This document shows positions 1-6,651 of a stretch of DNA of 13,183 bases, piece by piece (the stretch's first letter is position 1; each line of letters opens with the position of its first letter). Origin of the DNA: Lysobacteraceae bacterium. Its GTDB lineage: Bacteria > Pseudomonadota > Gammaproteobacteria > Xanthomonadales > Xanthomonadaceae. The stretch spans positions 1-13,183 of the forward strand of contig DMID01000225.1 of the NCBI GenBank assembly GCA_003449195.1, given 5' to 3'. Position numbers and translations under genes: made by a program. Below the pieces are notes generated by a model. That model had not been told where the DNA came from. It did not search any database and saw nothing but the letters and a program-made list of their open reading frames with translations.

Positions 1-385
1 CCAGCGGCTTGAGCACGAAGGCATGCTTGAGCTCGGGGCGCGGAATGCGGCGCTTGCCGCCCTGTTCCAGCACCAGCCCGCCGAGGAACACCACGTCCAC
101 GTCCAACGTGCGGTCCGAATGCGTCTTGCCCGGCGTGCGCACCCGGCCCTCGCGCGCTTCCAGCGCATGCAGCCAGGCTTCCAGCGCATCCAGCGACAGA
201 TCGGTATGCAGGGCGACGGCCGCGTTGAGGAAATCCGGCCCGTCGAAACCGACGGCCGGCGTGCGGTAGGCCGGCGACACCCGCAACGGCCCGAAGCGCC
301 CGCGCAGGGCAGCGACGGCATGTTGCAGGTGCGGCAGCGGCTCGACATTGCTGCCGAGGCTGAGCAGGGCGAGGGAGGTATCCAT
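1..385 (-). CDS. folK: 2-amino-4-hydroxy-6-hydroxymethyldihydropteridine pyrophosphokinase (HPPK), 3' end cut by window
   Basis: FolK transfers pyrophosphate from ATP to 6-hydroxymethyl-dihydropterin, the step before dihydropteroate synthase in cytoplasmic folate synthesis. The 128 visible residues begin MDTSLALLSLGSNVEP, which is the typical HPPK N-terminus (LSLGSN at 8-13). PDFLNAAVAL follows at 50-59 and RTLDVDVV at 92-99. D95 and D97 of that last motif match the two magnesium-binding aspartates of the family. IPRPELKHAFVLKPL at 114-128 is the conserved C-terminal loop. E. coli FolK is about 159 residues, so roughly the last 30 lie beyond position 1. The ATG at 385 puts the SLGSN motif at the usual distance from the N-terminus, and I see no strong ribosome binding site. 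FolB, two enzymes earlier in the same pathway, lies about 4.2 kb upstream on the same strand. Identification is firm; only the end is missing. Confidence 0.93.
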   Translation of the reverse strand, partial: MDTSLALLSLGSNVEPLPHLQHAVAALRGRFGPLRVSPAYRTPAVGFDGPDFLNAAVALHTDLSLDALEAWLHALEAREGRVRTPGKTHSDRTLDVDVVFLGGLVLEQGGKRRIPRPELKHAFVLKPL

Positions 386-775
386 GGGCGCGCCATTCGG
401 TCACGCCGACGGCGATCCGTCAACCTTGGCACGAAGCGACGCGGCCTTCCCGTCGGCGGACGCGAACTCCGGCACGCCTCCGCCGCGCTTCATGGCTGCG
501 CGTCGACGCAATTTCACGAAATCCGATATGGCCCCGACGCAGGCGCCGATAATACCGGCATGGCCGCGCAACAATCACCGCCCCCGAACGCATCGCCTGC
601 GCCTCCCGGCAAGCCGACGCCACGGCCTGTCCCGCCTTGCACGACCGCGATGCCGCCAGCGCTGCCGCATCCCCGGCAGGAGCCGGTGCGGACGGAAACC
701 GACGACACTCAACAGTAAGTCGCCATGCGCATGCGGGGGCTGCGGACGCCGCCGCAAAGGCCAGCCACATCCGGC
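386..775. other. non-coding gap between the alpha-E gene and folK
   Basis: About 390 bases separate the alpha-E stop from the folK start, and I recognise no gene in them. Short open frames exist on both strands (for example minus 514-708), but they give Gly/Cys- or Pro/Arg-rich translations with no recognisable motif and no ribosome binding site. On the minus strand a TATTAT hexamer at 554-549 could be a -10 box for folK, but no good -35 sits at 16-18 nt, so it is only a weak candidate. A small inverted repeat at 673-686 (CCGGC, loop of 4, GCCGG) and a TGCGG/CCGCA hairpin just past the alpha-E stop could help end the upstream transcript. Neither is followed by a T run. Confidence 0.5.
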
Positions 776-1717
776 TCAACCGTGGAAATAGGCTTCGTCG
801 ATGGCCTGGTGCAAGGCGCCCAATTGCAGTTGCAGCCCGTCCATGAAGCCGGCGGCATCGCCCCCGGCCAGCGCCGCCGGATCGGCCTGATTCACCGTGC
901 GCACCAGCTTGCGCAGCGTCTTGGCTACCTCCGGCCGCGGCGGCATCGTCGGCAGGATCGACTGCGCGCGCGTCAGGCAGAACCCGACGCTGCGCGGGAA
1001 ACCGTCGTTCTGCAGCAGGAAGCGCAGCGTGTGCTCGGCCCCGACGCGCTGGCGCACGTGGCGGCGGTACATCTGGAACGCGGCCAGCCCGCGCAGGGTG
1101 GCCATCCACTGCATGTTGCGGAAGGCCTCGCGGTCTTCCTCGTTGCGCGGGGTGATCAGGCCCGAGGCACCGGCATCGAGGATGCGCGTGGTCATGTCGG
1201 CCTGTTCGATCGCCGTGCCCAGACGCAGGAACTGGTAGCCGATGTCGCGGCTGACGTTGGCCGACAGCAGGCCGGCGGCCTTCAGGCAGCCATCGACGAT
1301 GTGGTTGATGAAGTCCAGCCGGTAACGCCGGCCGAGGCAGCGTTCGCCGTCGGATTCGATGTACAGGTGCAGGTCGTTGACCGCCTCCCACACTTCCTGC
1401 GGCAAGGTGTCGCGGATGGTGCGCAGGATGGCGCGCGCGCCGTCCACCGACACGCGCAGCGAGGACGGGTTGCGCTCGTCCAGCAGCAGGAAGCGGGTGA
1501 CATCGGCATCGCTCACCGCACCGCCGGCCTCCGGGCAATGCTCGTCGAACAGCTCGCCCGAGCCCACCGTGTCGATCAGCGGCCGCCAGTCGAAACGCAC
1601 GCTGCGCGGCAAGTCCAGTTGCAGCAGGCTGCCCACGCCGACCAGCCGCGCGGTGTTTTCGGCCCGCCGCAGGTAGCGGCTGAACCAGTAGAGGTTGTTG
1701 GCCACGCGCGAGAGCAT
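776..1717 (-). CDS. alpha-E domain-containing protein (COG2307 / DUF403 family)
   Basis: This is a 313-residue, predominantly alpha-helical cytoplasmic protein of the alpha-E family, whose biochemical role is not established. It begins MLSRVANNLYWFSRYLRRAE, the hallmark N-terminus of the family. It also carries LLLDERNPSSLRVSVDGAR (77-95), a central RYRLDFINHIVDGC stretch (131-144) and AIEQADMTTRILD (169-181). The length is normal for the family (about 310). The ATG at 1717 overlaps the last base of the upstream ATP-grasp stop codon (TGATG), with a GGAGG-like ribosome binding site inside the end of that gene, so the start is secure and translation is probably coupled. Family knowledge: alpha-E proteins almost always sit beside a circularly permuted ATP-grasp protein, often with a transglutaminase-like protein and sometimes the proteasome-like protease Anbu. 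Comparative genomics suggested peptide synthesis or modification. Here only the two-gene core is present. Confidence 0.94.
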   Translation of the reverse strand: MLSRVANNLYWFSRYLRRAENTARLVGVGSLLQLDLPRSVRFDWRPLIDTVGSGELFDEHCPEAGGAVSDADVTRFLLLDERNPSSLRVSVDGARAILRTIRDTLPQEVWEAVNDLHLYIESDGERCLGRRYRLDFINHIVDGCLKAAGLLSANVSRDIGYQFLRLGTAIEQADMTTRILDAGASGLITPRNEEDREAFRNMQWMATLRGLAAFQMYRRHVRQRVGAEHTLRFLLQNDGFPRSVGFCLTRAQSILPTMPPRPEVAKTLRKLVRTVNQADPAALAGGDAAGFMDGLQLQLGALHQAIDEAYFHG

Positions 1718-3165
1718 CAGGCGCCCTCCTCGTCCAGATCCACGATCCAGGTGTCCTTGGCGCCGCCGCCCTGCGATGAATTCACCACCAGCGAGCCCTT
1801 TTCCATCGCCACGCGGGTCAGCCCGCCGGTGGTCACGTAGGTGTCCTCGCGCGAGAGGATGAACGGGCGCAGGTCCAGATGGCGCGGCTCCGGGCCGTCT
1901 TCGGTGACGATCGGCGCGGTGGACAGGCTCAGCGTCGGCTGGGCCATGTAATTGCGCGGGTTGGCCTGGATCAGCGCCTTGAACTTCTCGCGCTGCTTCT
2001 TCGTCGAGCGCGGGCCGATCAGCATGCCGTAGCCGCCGGATTCGTTGGCCGGCTTCACCACCAGCTTGTCGATGTTCTCCAGCACGTACTTGCGGTCCCG
2101 GGCGTTGTGGCACAGGTAGGACGGCACGTTCGGCAGGATTGCCTCCTCGCCGAGGTAGTACTTGATCATCTTCGGCACGTAGGCGAACACCACCTTGTCG
2201 TCGGCCACGCCGGCACCGGGCGCATTGGCCAGCGCCACCTTGCCGGCGCGCCAGCTGCGGATCAGCCCGGGCACGCCGAGCACCGATTCGGGGTGGAACG
2301 CTTCCGGGTCGATGAACAGGTCGTCCACGCGGCGATAGATCACGTCCACCCGCTGCGGGCCGTACACGGTGCGCATATAGGTGCAATCGTCGTCGTCGAC
2401 GAACAAGTCGCTGCCTTCCACCAGCTCGATGCCCATCGCCTGCGCCAGATAGGCGTGCTCGAAATAGGCGCTGTTGTAGATGCCCGGCGTCAGCAGCGCG
2501 ATCACCGGCACGTCGCCGGGGCGCGGCGACAGCGCAGCCAAGGTGTCGTAGAGCTGGCTGGGGTATTCGTCCACCGGCAGGATCGAACTGGTCTCGAACA
2601 GCTCCGGGAACACGCGCTTGGCCACCTGCCGGTTTTCGAGCATGTAGCTGACGCCGGACGGGATGCGCAGGTTGTCTTCCAGCGCGTACAGCGTGCCGTC
2701 GCCGTCGCGCACCAGATCGCTGCCGCAGATGTGCGCCCACACGCCCAGCGGCGGCTTGATGCCCACGCACTGGCTGCGGAAATTGACCGAGTCCTTCAGC
2801 AGCATCGCCGGGAACACCTTGTCCCTGACGATCTTCTGCTCGCCGTAAATGTCACCGATGAACAGGTTCAGCGCGCGCATGCGCTGCTTCAGGCCGGCCT
2901 CGGTGCGCTCCCACTCGCGGCGCGGGATGACCCGCGGGATGAGGTCGAACGGCAGCGTGCGATCGACATTGCGACCGTCCGAATAGACCGTGAAGGTGAT
3001 GCCCATGACCCGGGCGGTGACATCGGCGGCCAGTTGCCGCTCGGCCAGCTCGCGCCCGGACAGGCCGGAAAGATATTCGACCAGGCGCCGCGCCGCGGGG
3101 CGCGGGGTACCGTCTGCCTGGATCAGTTCGTCGTACGTCGTGGTGCGGTATTTCGACCAGTCCAT
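1717..3165 (-). CDS. circularly permuted type 2 ATP-grasp protein (COG2308, DUF404/DUF407)
   Basis: This 482-residue protein belongs to the circularly permuted ATP-grasp family, predicted to form amide bonds by an acyl-phosphate route like other ATP-grasp ligases. The substrate is unknown. Visible family motifs are TFTVYSDGR (57-65), FDLIPRVIP (73-81), ALEDNLRIPSGVSYMLENR (161-179), LTPGIYNSAYFEHAYLA (225-241) and VVKPANESGGYGM (369-381), the last a glycine-rich nucleotide-binding stretch. Near the end come RPFIL (433-437) and VNSSQGGGAKDTW (461-473). Length is normal and no frameshift is seen. The ATG at 3165 starts MDWSKYRTTTYDELI, a typical N-terminus, although the ribosome binding site is weak. 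The gene overlaps the alpha-E gene by one base, so the two products are probably made together. It lies 101 bp from the mechanosensitive channel gene upstream, with a hairpin between them, so it may form a separate transcription unit. Confidence 0.95.
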   Translation of the reverse strand: MDWSKYRTTTYDELIQADGTPRPAARRLVEYLSGLSGRELAERQLAADVTARVMGITFTVYSDGRNVDRTLPFDLIPRVIPRREWERTEAGLKQRMRALNLFIGDIYGEQKIVRDKVFPAMLLKDSVNFRSQCVGIKPPLGVWAHICGSDLVRDGDGTLYALEDNLRIPSGVSYMLENRQVAKRVFPELFETSSILPVDEYPSQLYDTLAALSPRPGDVPVIALLTPGIYNSAYFEHAYLAQAMGIELVEGSDLFVDDDDCTYMRTVYGPQRVDVIYRRVDDLFIDPEAFHPESVLGVPGLIRSWRAGKVALANAPGAGVADDKVVFAYVPKMIKYYLGEEAILPNVPSYLCHNARDRKYVLENIDKLVVKPANESGGYGMLIGPRSTKKQREKFKALIQANPRNYMAQPTLSLSTAPIVTEDGPEPRHLDLRPFILSREDTYVTTGGLTRVAMEKGSLVVNSSQGGGAKDTWIVDLDEEGA

Positions 3166-3233
3166 CGCGCATCCAGTGACCCGGCGTGAGCGACATGCGG
3201 AACCGGGCGTTGCGATGCAACATGCACGGAAGT

Positions 3234-3261
3234 GCGATGGCCGTCAAGCATCGGCCATCGC
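3234..3261 (-). terminator. stop-proximal hairpin after the mechanosensitive channel gene
   Basis: A perfect 9-bp inverted repeat, GCGATGGCC (3234-3242) and GGCCATCGC (3253-3261), encloses a 10-nt loop. On the minus strand it begins 5 bases past the channel stop codon. No T run follows, so it is not a standard intrinsic terminator. It could stabilise the 3' end of the tsaD-folB-channel transcript, assist Rho-dependent ending, or act as an operator for the ATP-grasp gene. The inverted repeat is visible; the role is inferred. Confidence 0.45.
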
Positions 3262-3266
3262 CGCCG

Positions 3267-4583
3267 TCAACCGCTAATGGCGGCCAGTATCCGCTTGCGT
3301 TCGGGGTGCTTCTGCTCCTCGTCGCGCATCAGCATCGCGTCACTGGACACTTGAAACACGTGCAGGTCGAAAGACGGCAGCACCGCCAGCAGGTGGTCGA
3401 TCACGTCGGCCTGGATGTCCTCGTAACCGACGATGCCGGTGTCATCGGCGAAACACCATATCTCCAGCGGCAGACCGTTGAAATCGGACTGCAGCTCGCG
3501 CACGAACTGCAGCATGTCCGGGCGGATGCGCGGATGATGCTTGAGGTACTGCTCAACATAGGCACGGAATGCGCTCAGGTTGGTGATCCGGCGCGGCATG
3601 GTCAGCTGCACGCCCTTGGCTTCGGCCGCCGCGCGCCATTGGCCGAATTCCCTTTCCTTCTCGTCCACGTAGGCGTTGAGCAAGGGGAAGTCGCGCAGCC
3701 GCTTCACCTCGTCGTCTTCCAGGAAACGCACGCTGTGCTGGTCCAGCCGGATCGAGCGCTTGATCCGGCGGCCGCCCGAGGCGTACATGCCGCGCCAGTT
3801 CTTGAACGCATCGCCGATCAGCTTCTTGGTCGGGATCGTGGTGATGGTCATGTCCCAGTTCTGCACGGTCACCGTGTGCAGGGCGATGTCGGTCACCGTG
3901 CCATCCGCGTTCTGCGAGGGCATCTCGATCCAGTCGCCCACGCGCACGCGACCGTCGGAGCTGATCTGCACGCTGGCCACCAGCGAGAGCAGCGTGTCCT
4001 GGAACACCAGGATCAGCACGGCCATGATCGCGCCCAGCCCGGTAAAGATGTGGGTGAACGACACGCCCGACAGCGTGGCCACCATCGACAGGCCGGCCAG
4101 CACGAACACGATGATCTTGACGACCTGCAGGAAGCCCTTGATCGGCCGGTCGCGCGCATCCGGCCGCCGCTCGTGGACCTCGTTGAACAGGTCCAGCGCA
4201 TGGCCGATGGCCAACGCGACGGTCAGCACGACGAACACCTGGCAACCGCGCTGAAGCGCCGTCACCAGCTTGTGCGGCAGATCGGGAATCAGGTCCAGGC
4301 CGAACTGGATGGCCATGGCCGGCACCACGTTGGCCAGACGCGGGATCACCGACAGGTGCAGCGGCTTGTCCTCGTCGTTGCGCCAGACCGTGGACAGTAT
4401 CCGGTGCAGCACACGCAGCAGGATGCGCTTGGTCACCCAGTTGGCCAGCCACGAGATCAACAGCAGGGCGCCCACCATCAAGCCGGTATAGGCGCCCGGA
4501 TACGGCGACAGCACATGGCGCAATGCGGAGAGCTGCACGTCCAGCAGCTGCTGGTCCACTTGCGCGTCGGCCTTCAGGTTCAT
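3267..4583 (-). CDS. ybdG: small-conductance mechanosensitive ion channel, YbdG/MscM-like
   Basis: This 438-residue inner-membrane protein of the MscS superfamily should open under membrane tension and release solutes after hypo-osmotic shock. Hydrophobic segments lie near residues 31-50, 78-98, 107-130, 150-171 and 175-204. The last is the pore-lining helix running into the MscS beta domain. The stretches VRVGDWIEMP (213-222), VQNWDMTITTIPT (240-252) and FKNWRGMYASGGRRIKRS (260-277) closely resemble E. coli YbdG (415 residues), and ADGTV replaces part of the usual MscS loop. The rest is a soluble C-terminal domain. The ATG at 4583 overlaps the folB stop as ATGA, and a GAGGG ribosome binding site lies inside the end of folB, so the start is well supported. 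Longer in-frame extensions upstream would run deep into folB and are rejected. The link with folB is probably only operon organisation. Confidence 0.94.
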   Translation of the reverse strand: MNLKADAQVDQQLLDVQLSALRHVLSPYPGAYTGLMVGALLLISWLANWVTKRILLRVLHRILSTVWRNDEDKPLHLSVIPRLANVVPAMAIQFGLDLIPDLPHKLVTALQRGCQVFVVLTVALAIGHALDLFNEVHERRPDARDRPIKGFLQVVKIIVFVLAGLSMVATLSGVSFTHIFTGLGAIMAVLILVFQDTLLSLVASVQISSDGRVRVGDWIEMPSQNADGTVTDIALHTVTVQNWDMTITTIPTKKLIGDAFKNWRGMYASGGRRIKRSIRLDQHSVRFLEDDEVKRLRDFPLLNAYVDEKEREFGQWRAAAEAKGVQLTMPRRITNLSAFRAYVEQYLKHHPRIRPDMLQFVRELQSDFNGLPLEIWCFADDTGIVGYEDIQADVIDHLLAVLPSFDLHVFQVSSDAMLMRDEEQKHPERKRILAAISG

Positions 4584-4942
4584 GCGCGCGCGCCCTCGCC
4601 GCGCTCGATGATCACGCCCACCGCCACCGCGCCGCGCACCGCACCGGGCTTGCTCAGCTTGAGACGCAGCCAGGTCACGCCGAACTCCTGCATCACGATG
4701 CGCGCGCACTCCTCGGCCAGCGTTTCCACCAGCCCGTAACCGGATTGCGAGACGAAATCGACCAGCCGCTTGCTGATCGCCTTGTAGTCCAGGGTCAGGG
4801 CGATGTCGTCGCGGGCAGCCGGCACGCGGTTGTCGAACGCCATTTCCAGATCGAAACGCAGGGTCTGGCGGATGCGCCGCTCCCAGTCGTAGATGCCGAT
4901 CAGTGCGTCGATTTCGAGCCCTTCGATGAAAACCTTGTCCAT
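4580..4942 (-). CDS. folB: dihydroneopterin aldolase
   Basis: FolB cleaves 7,8-dihydroneopterin to 6-hydroxymethyl-dihydropterin and glycolaldehyde, giving the substrate of FolK. The 120-residue product starts MDKVFIEGLEIDALIGIYDW and aligns without gaps with the start of E. coli FolB. Conserved residues include E21 after YDW, the VETLAEE stretch (72-78) and the catalytic lysine K98 in LSKPGAV (96-102), then VGVIIERG (108-115). In-frame ATGs at 4963 and 4972 would add 7 or 10 residues. I prefer 4942 because the family N-terminus begins at this methionine; none of the three has a clear ribosome binding site. The gene lies 78 bp downstream of tsaD and overlaps the channel gene by 4 nt, which suggests a tsaD-folB-channel operon. 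Confidence 0.95.
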   Translation of the reverse strand: MDKVFIEGLEIDALIGIYDWERRIRQTLRFDLEMAFDNRVPAARDDIALTLDYKAISKRLVDFVSQSGYGLVETLAEECARIVMQEFGVTWLRLKLSKPGAVRGAVAVGVIIERGEGARA

Positions 4943-4986
4943 TGCCGCCATCGTGTTGCGTGAAGCCGACATGGTAACGGCTGCGC

Positions 4987-5013
4987 GGCGATGGCCGCGT
5001 TCAGGCCGTCGCC
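4987..5013 (-). repeat. inverted repeat (hairpin) between tsaD and folB
   Basis: The arms GGCGATGGCC (4987-4996) and GGCCGTCGCC (5004-5013) surround a 7-nt loop. On the minus strand this gives a 10-position stem with one C/A mismatch, starting 7 bases past the tsaD stop. No T run follows. Nine bases of the left arm are identical to the left arm of the hairpin at 3234-3261. It may stabilise or separate the tsaD part of the transcript. The structure is visible, the function inferred. Confidence 0.4.
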
Positions 5014-5020
5014 ACGCGGT

Positions 5021-6055
5021 TCACGCGGCAACGAGCGGCGGCAGCGTGGCCATGTCCCAGCGCGGCGAGACGGCCGGCGTCTGGCCATCGTGCTGGCCGG
5101 CCTGCAGGCGCAGTGCACCGGCGAAGGCGATCATCGCGCCGTTGTCGGTGCAGAACGCCGGCCGCGGGAAACAGGCCCGGCCGCCGCGCCGGGCGCACAT
5201 CGCCTGCAATTTCTCGCGCAGGCGCTTGTTGGCACCGACGCCACCGGCCACCACCAGGGTGTCGCAGCCGGCCGCATCCAGCGCGCGTTCGCACTTGATG
5301 GCCAGCGTGTCCACCACCGCATCCTCGAAGCCGCGCGCGATGTCATTGCGCGTCTGCTCGCCCTGATCGCTGTCGCGCCAGGCCAGCAGCACCTGCGTCT
5401 TCAACCCGCTGAAGCTGAAATCCAGCCCGGGGCGGTCGGTCATCGGCCTTGCGAAACGGAACCGCCCCGGTGTGCCCTGTTCGGCCAGCCTCGCCAGCTG
5501 TGGGCCGCCCGGATACGGCAGCCCCATCAGCTTGGCGGTCTTGTCGAAGGCTTCGCCGGCCGCATCGTCCAGCGTTTCGCCGAGCAGGCGGTAACGGCCG
5601 ATGGCCTCCACCGCGATCAGCTGGGTATGCCCGCCCGATACCAGCAAGGCGACGAACGGCGGCTGCGGCGGGTCGGCCTCGAGCAACGGCGCCAGCAGGT
5701 GCCCCTCCATGTGGTGCACGCCCAGCGCCGGCACCTGCAACGCCCACGCCAGCGCGCGCGCCACGCCGGCACCGACCAGCAACGCACCGACCAGGCCCGG
5801 CCCGGCGGTATAGGCCACACCATCGATGTCGAGCACCGACAGCCCGGCCTCGGCCAGCGTCTGCCGGATCAGCGGCAGCAGCTTGCGCACGTGGTCGCGG
5901 CTGGCCAGCTCCGGCACCACGCCGCCGTATTCGGCATGCAGCTTGATCTGGCTGTAGACCGCGTGGGCCAGCAGACCGTCGGCACCGGGGCGCGAAGTGC
6001 CGTAGAGGGCGACGCCGGTTTCGTCGCAGGAAGACTCGATGCCGAGCACGCGCAT
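5021..6055 (-). CDS. tsaD: tRNA N6-adenosine threonylcarbamoyltransferase
   Basis: TsaD transfers the threonylcarbamoyl group from threonylcarbamoyl-AMP to A37 of tRNAs reading ANN codons, working in the cytoplasm with TsaB and TsaE. The 344-residue product (E. coli 337) opens [18 protein letters not shown]. The metal-binding HMEGH is at 115-119, followed by [10 protein letters not shown] (137-146), [13 protein letters not shown] (163-175), FSFSGLKT (213-220), VVAGGVGAN (268-276) and CTDNGAMIA (302-310). D304 of that last motif corresponds to the third metal ligand of the family. All key residues are present. The ATG at 6055 is chosen over longer in-frame starts because the family begins exactly there and a GGAG lies 8 nt upstream. 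It is divergent from rpsU across a 222-bp gap, an arrangement also found in enterobacteria. folB follows 78 bp downstream. Confidence 0.97.
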
Positions 6056-6151
6056 GGGACACACTCCATCCGGGCCACCGGCCCGGCAATGCAGGAAACG
6101 GACGAAAGACCCGGCCACCGGACGGGTGGCTGCGCCTGGAACCGCCCGAAC

Positions 6152-6181
6152 TTGCATGCGGGCAGGAAGGGTTCCTATAAT
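6152..6181 (+). promoter_or_regulatory. rpsU promoter, sigma70 type
   Basis: TTGCAT at 6152-6157 and a perfect TATAAT at 6176-6181 are separated by 18 nt, a good housekeeping-sigma promoter. Transcription should begin near 6188, giving a leader of about 90 nt before rpsU. It is the best promoter match I found in the window and probably also feeds yqeY by readthrough of the terminator at 6549-6581. Confidence 0.8.
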
Positions 6182-6204
6182 ACGCGGCTCGCCGGGCATG
6201 TCCC
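6177..6204 (-). promoter_or_regulatory. candidate tsaD promoter sharing its -10 with the rpsU promoter
   Basis: The bases TATAATA at 6176-6182 read TATTATA on the minus strand, so the same site offers a -10 box (TATTAT, 6182-6177) for leftward transcription. GGGACA at 6204-6199, 16 nt upstream, matches the -35 consensus at four of six positions. The tsaD mRNA would start near 6170 with a leader of about 115 nt. The matches are visible; leftward use of the site is inferred. Confidence 0.4.
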
Positions 6205-6277
6205 GGTCGTTTTGCCATTGAGAACCTTGTTCAAGGCCCGGCCCATCCGTGGCCAGACCTCAGATACCGGAGTTTCC

Positions 6278-6493
6278 ATGCCCAGCGTCAAAGTCCGCGA
6301 GAACGAACCCTTCGAGTTCGCCCTGCGTCGTTTCAAGCGCACCTGCGAAAAGGCCGGCGTGCTGGCCGAGACCCGCAAGCGCGAGTTCTACGAAAAGCCG
6401 ACCCAGGAGCGCAAGCGCAAGGCCGCTGCAGCCGTGAAGCGTCAGCTGCGCCGCTCCTCGCGCGACGTCACCAAGCGCCAGCGCCTGTACTGA
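6278..6493 (+). CDS. rpsU: 30S ribosomal protein S21
   Basis: S21 is a small basic protein of the 30S platform that helps initiation on mRNAs through contacts near the anti-Shine-Dalgarno end of 16S rRNA. The 71-residue product matches the gammaproteobacterial protein in length and sequence. It starts [20 protein letters not shown] (1-20), continues with [14 protein letters not shown] and ends RQRLY. The ATG at 6278 has GGAG 5 nt upstream. A strong promoter lies upstream and several hairpins, including an intrinsic terminator, follow the stop codon. This should give much more S21 than the downstream products, as in the E. coli rpsU-dnaG-rpoD operon. A longer in-frame upstream reading is an artefact of the leader. 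Confidence 0.98.
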
Positions 6494-6500
6494 TCCCTGC

Positions 6501-6530
6501 CTGCCGTTCGCGGCAGCCGGCTCGCGCCGG
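6501..6530 (+). repeat. two tandem hairpins directly after rpsU
   Basis: CTGCCG-TTCG-CGGCAG (6501-6516) forms a 6-bp stem with a TTCG loop. It is followed without a gap by CCGGC-TCGC-GCCGG (6517-6530), a 5-bp stem. They begin 7 nt after the rpsU stop. Such stop-proximal hairpins commonly protect the 3' end of an upstream mRNA from exonucleases. Base pairing is visible, function inferred. Confidence 0.5.
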
Positions 6531-6548
6531 AGCAGAGACAAGGCAACG

Positions 6549-6581
6549 AAAGCCGGCACGCGCAAGCGTCGCCGGCTTTTT
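6549..6581 (+). terminator. intrinsic terminator between rpsU and yqeY
   Basis: AAAGCCGGC (6549-6557) pairs with GCCGGCTTT (6571-6579), and inside it ACGC/GCGT closes a GCAA loop, with a single bulged C at 6570. Five Ts (6577-6581) follow the GC-rich stem. This is the only textbook Rho-independent terminator in the window. Its position matches the terminator known between rpsU and dnaG in E. coli, where it lowers expression of downstream genes relative to S21. Confidence 0.85.
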
Positions 6582-6583
6582 GT

Positions 6584-6618
6584 GCTTCCGCGTCATCGGC
6601 GGGCGATGACCCGGAAGC
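6584..6618 (+). repeat. long near-perfect inverted repeat upstream of yqeY
   Basis: Arms of 15 nt (6584-6598 and 6604-6618) are complementary at 14 positions, with one C/C mismatch at 6591/6611 and a 5-nt loop GCGGG. The structure starts 2 nt after the terminator T run and ends 39 nt before yqeY. It is not followed by a T run and leaves the yqeY ribosome binding site free. It could be a processing site, a 5' stabiliser of the yqeY mRNA or a protein-binding palindrome. The role is unknown to me. Confidence 0.6.
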
Positions 6619-6646
6619 CCTGCATCCCCTGTTCGCCCGCCCATCC

Positions 6647-6651
6647 GGAGG
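6647..6651 (+). promoter_or_regulatory. strong ribosome binding site of yqeY
   Basis: A full GGAGG lies 6 nt before the ATG at 6658. It is the best Shine-Dalgarno match among the plus-strand genes here and fixes the yqeY start. Confidence 0.8.

Noticed and set aside
549..577. Promoter for folK based on TATTAT on the minus strand
   Set aside because: No acceptable -35 at 16-18 nt and a leader of about 150 nt; kept only as a remark on the gap.
514..708. 64-codon minus-strand frame in the gap before folK
   Set aside because: Gly/Cys-rich composition, no ribosome binding site and no family resemblance; probably a product of GC content.
776..2770. 664-residue reading that would fuse alpha-E to an upstream extension
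   Set aside because: The extension is the ATP-grasp gene read in a wrong frame. The ATG at 1717, with its ribosome binding site and family-typical N-terminus, is the real start.
3186..4739. 517-codon plus-strand open frame opposite the channel gene
   Set aside because: His/Gln/Arg-rich shadow translation without motifs. The minus strand encodes a clear YbdG-like channel.
4943..4972. Longer folB start giving ten extra residues
   Set aside because: The family N-terminus MDxVFIE begins at 4942, and the upstream methionines have no ribosome binding site.
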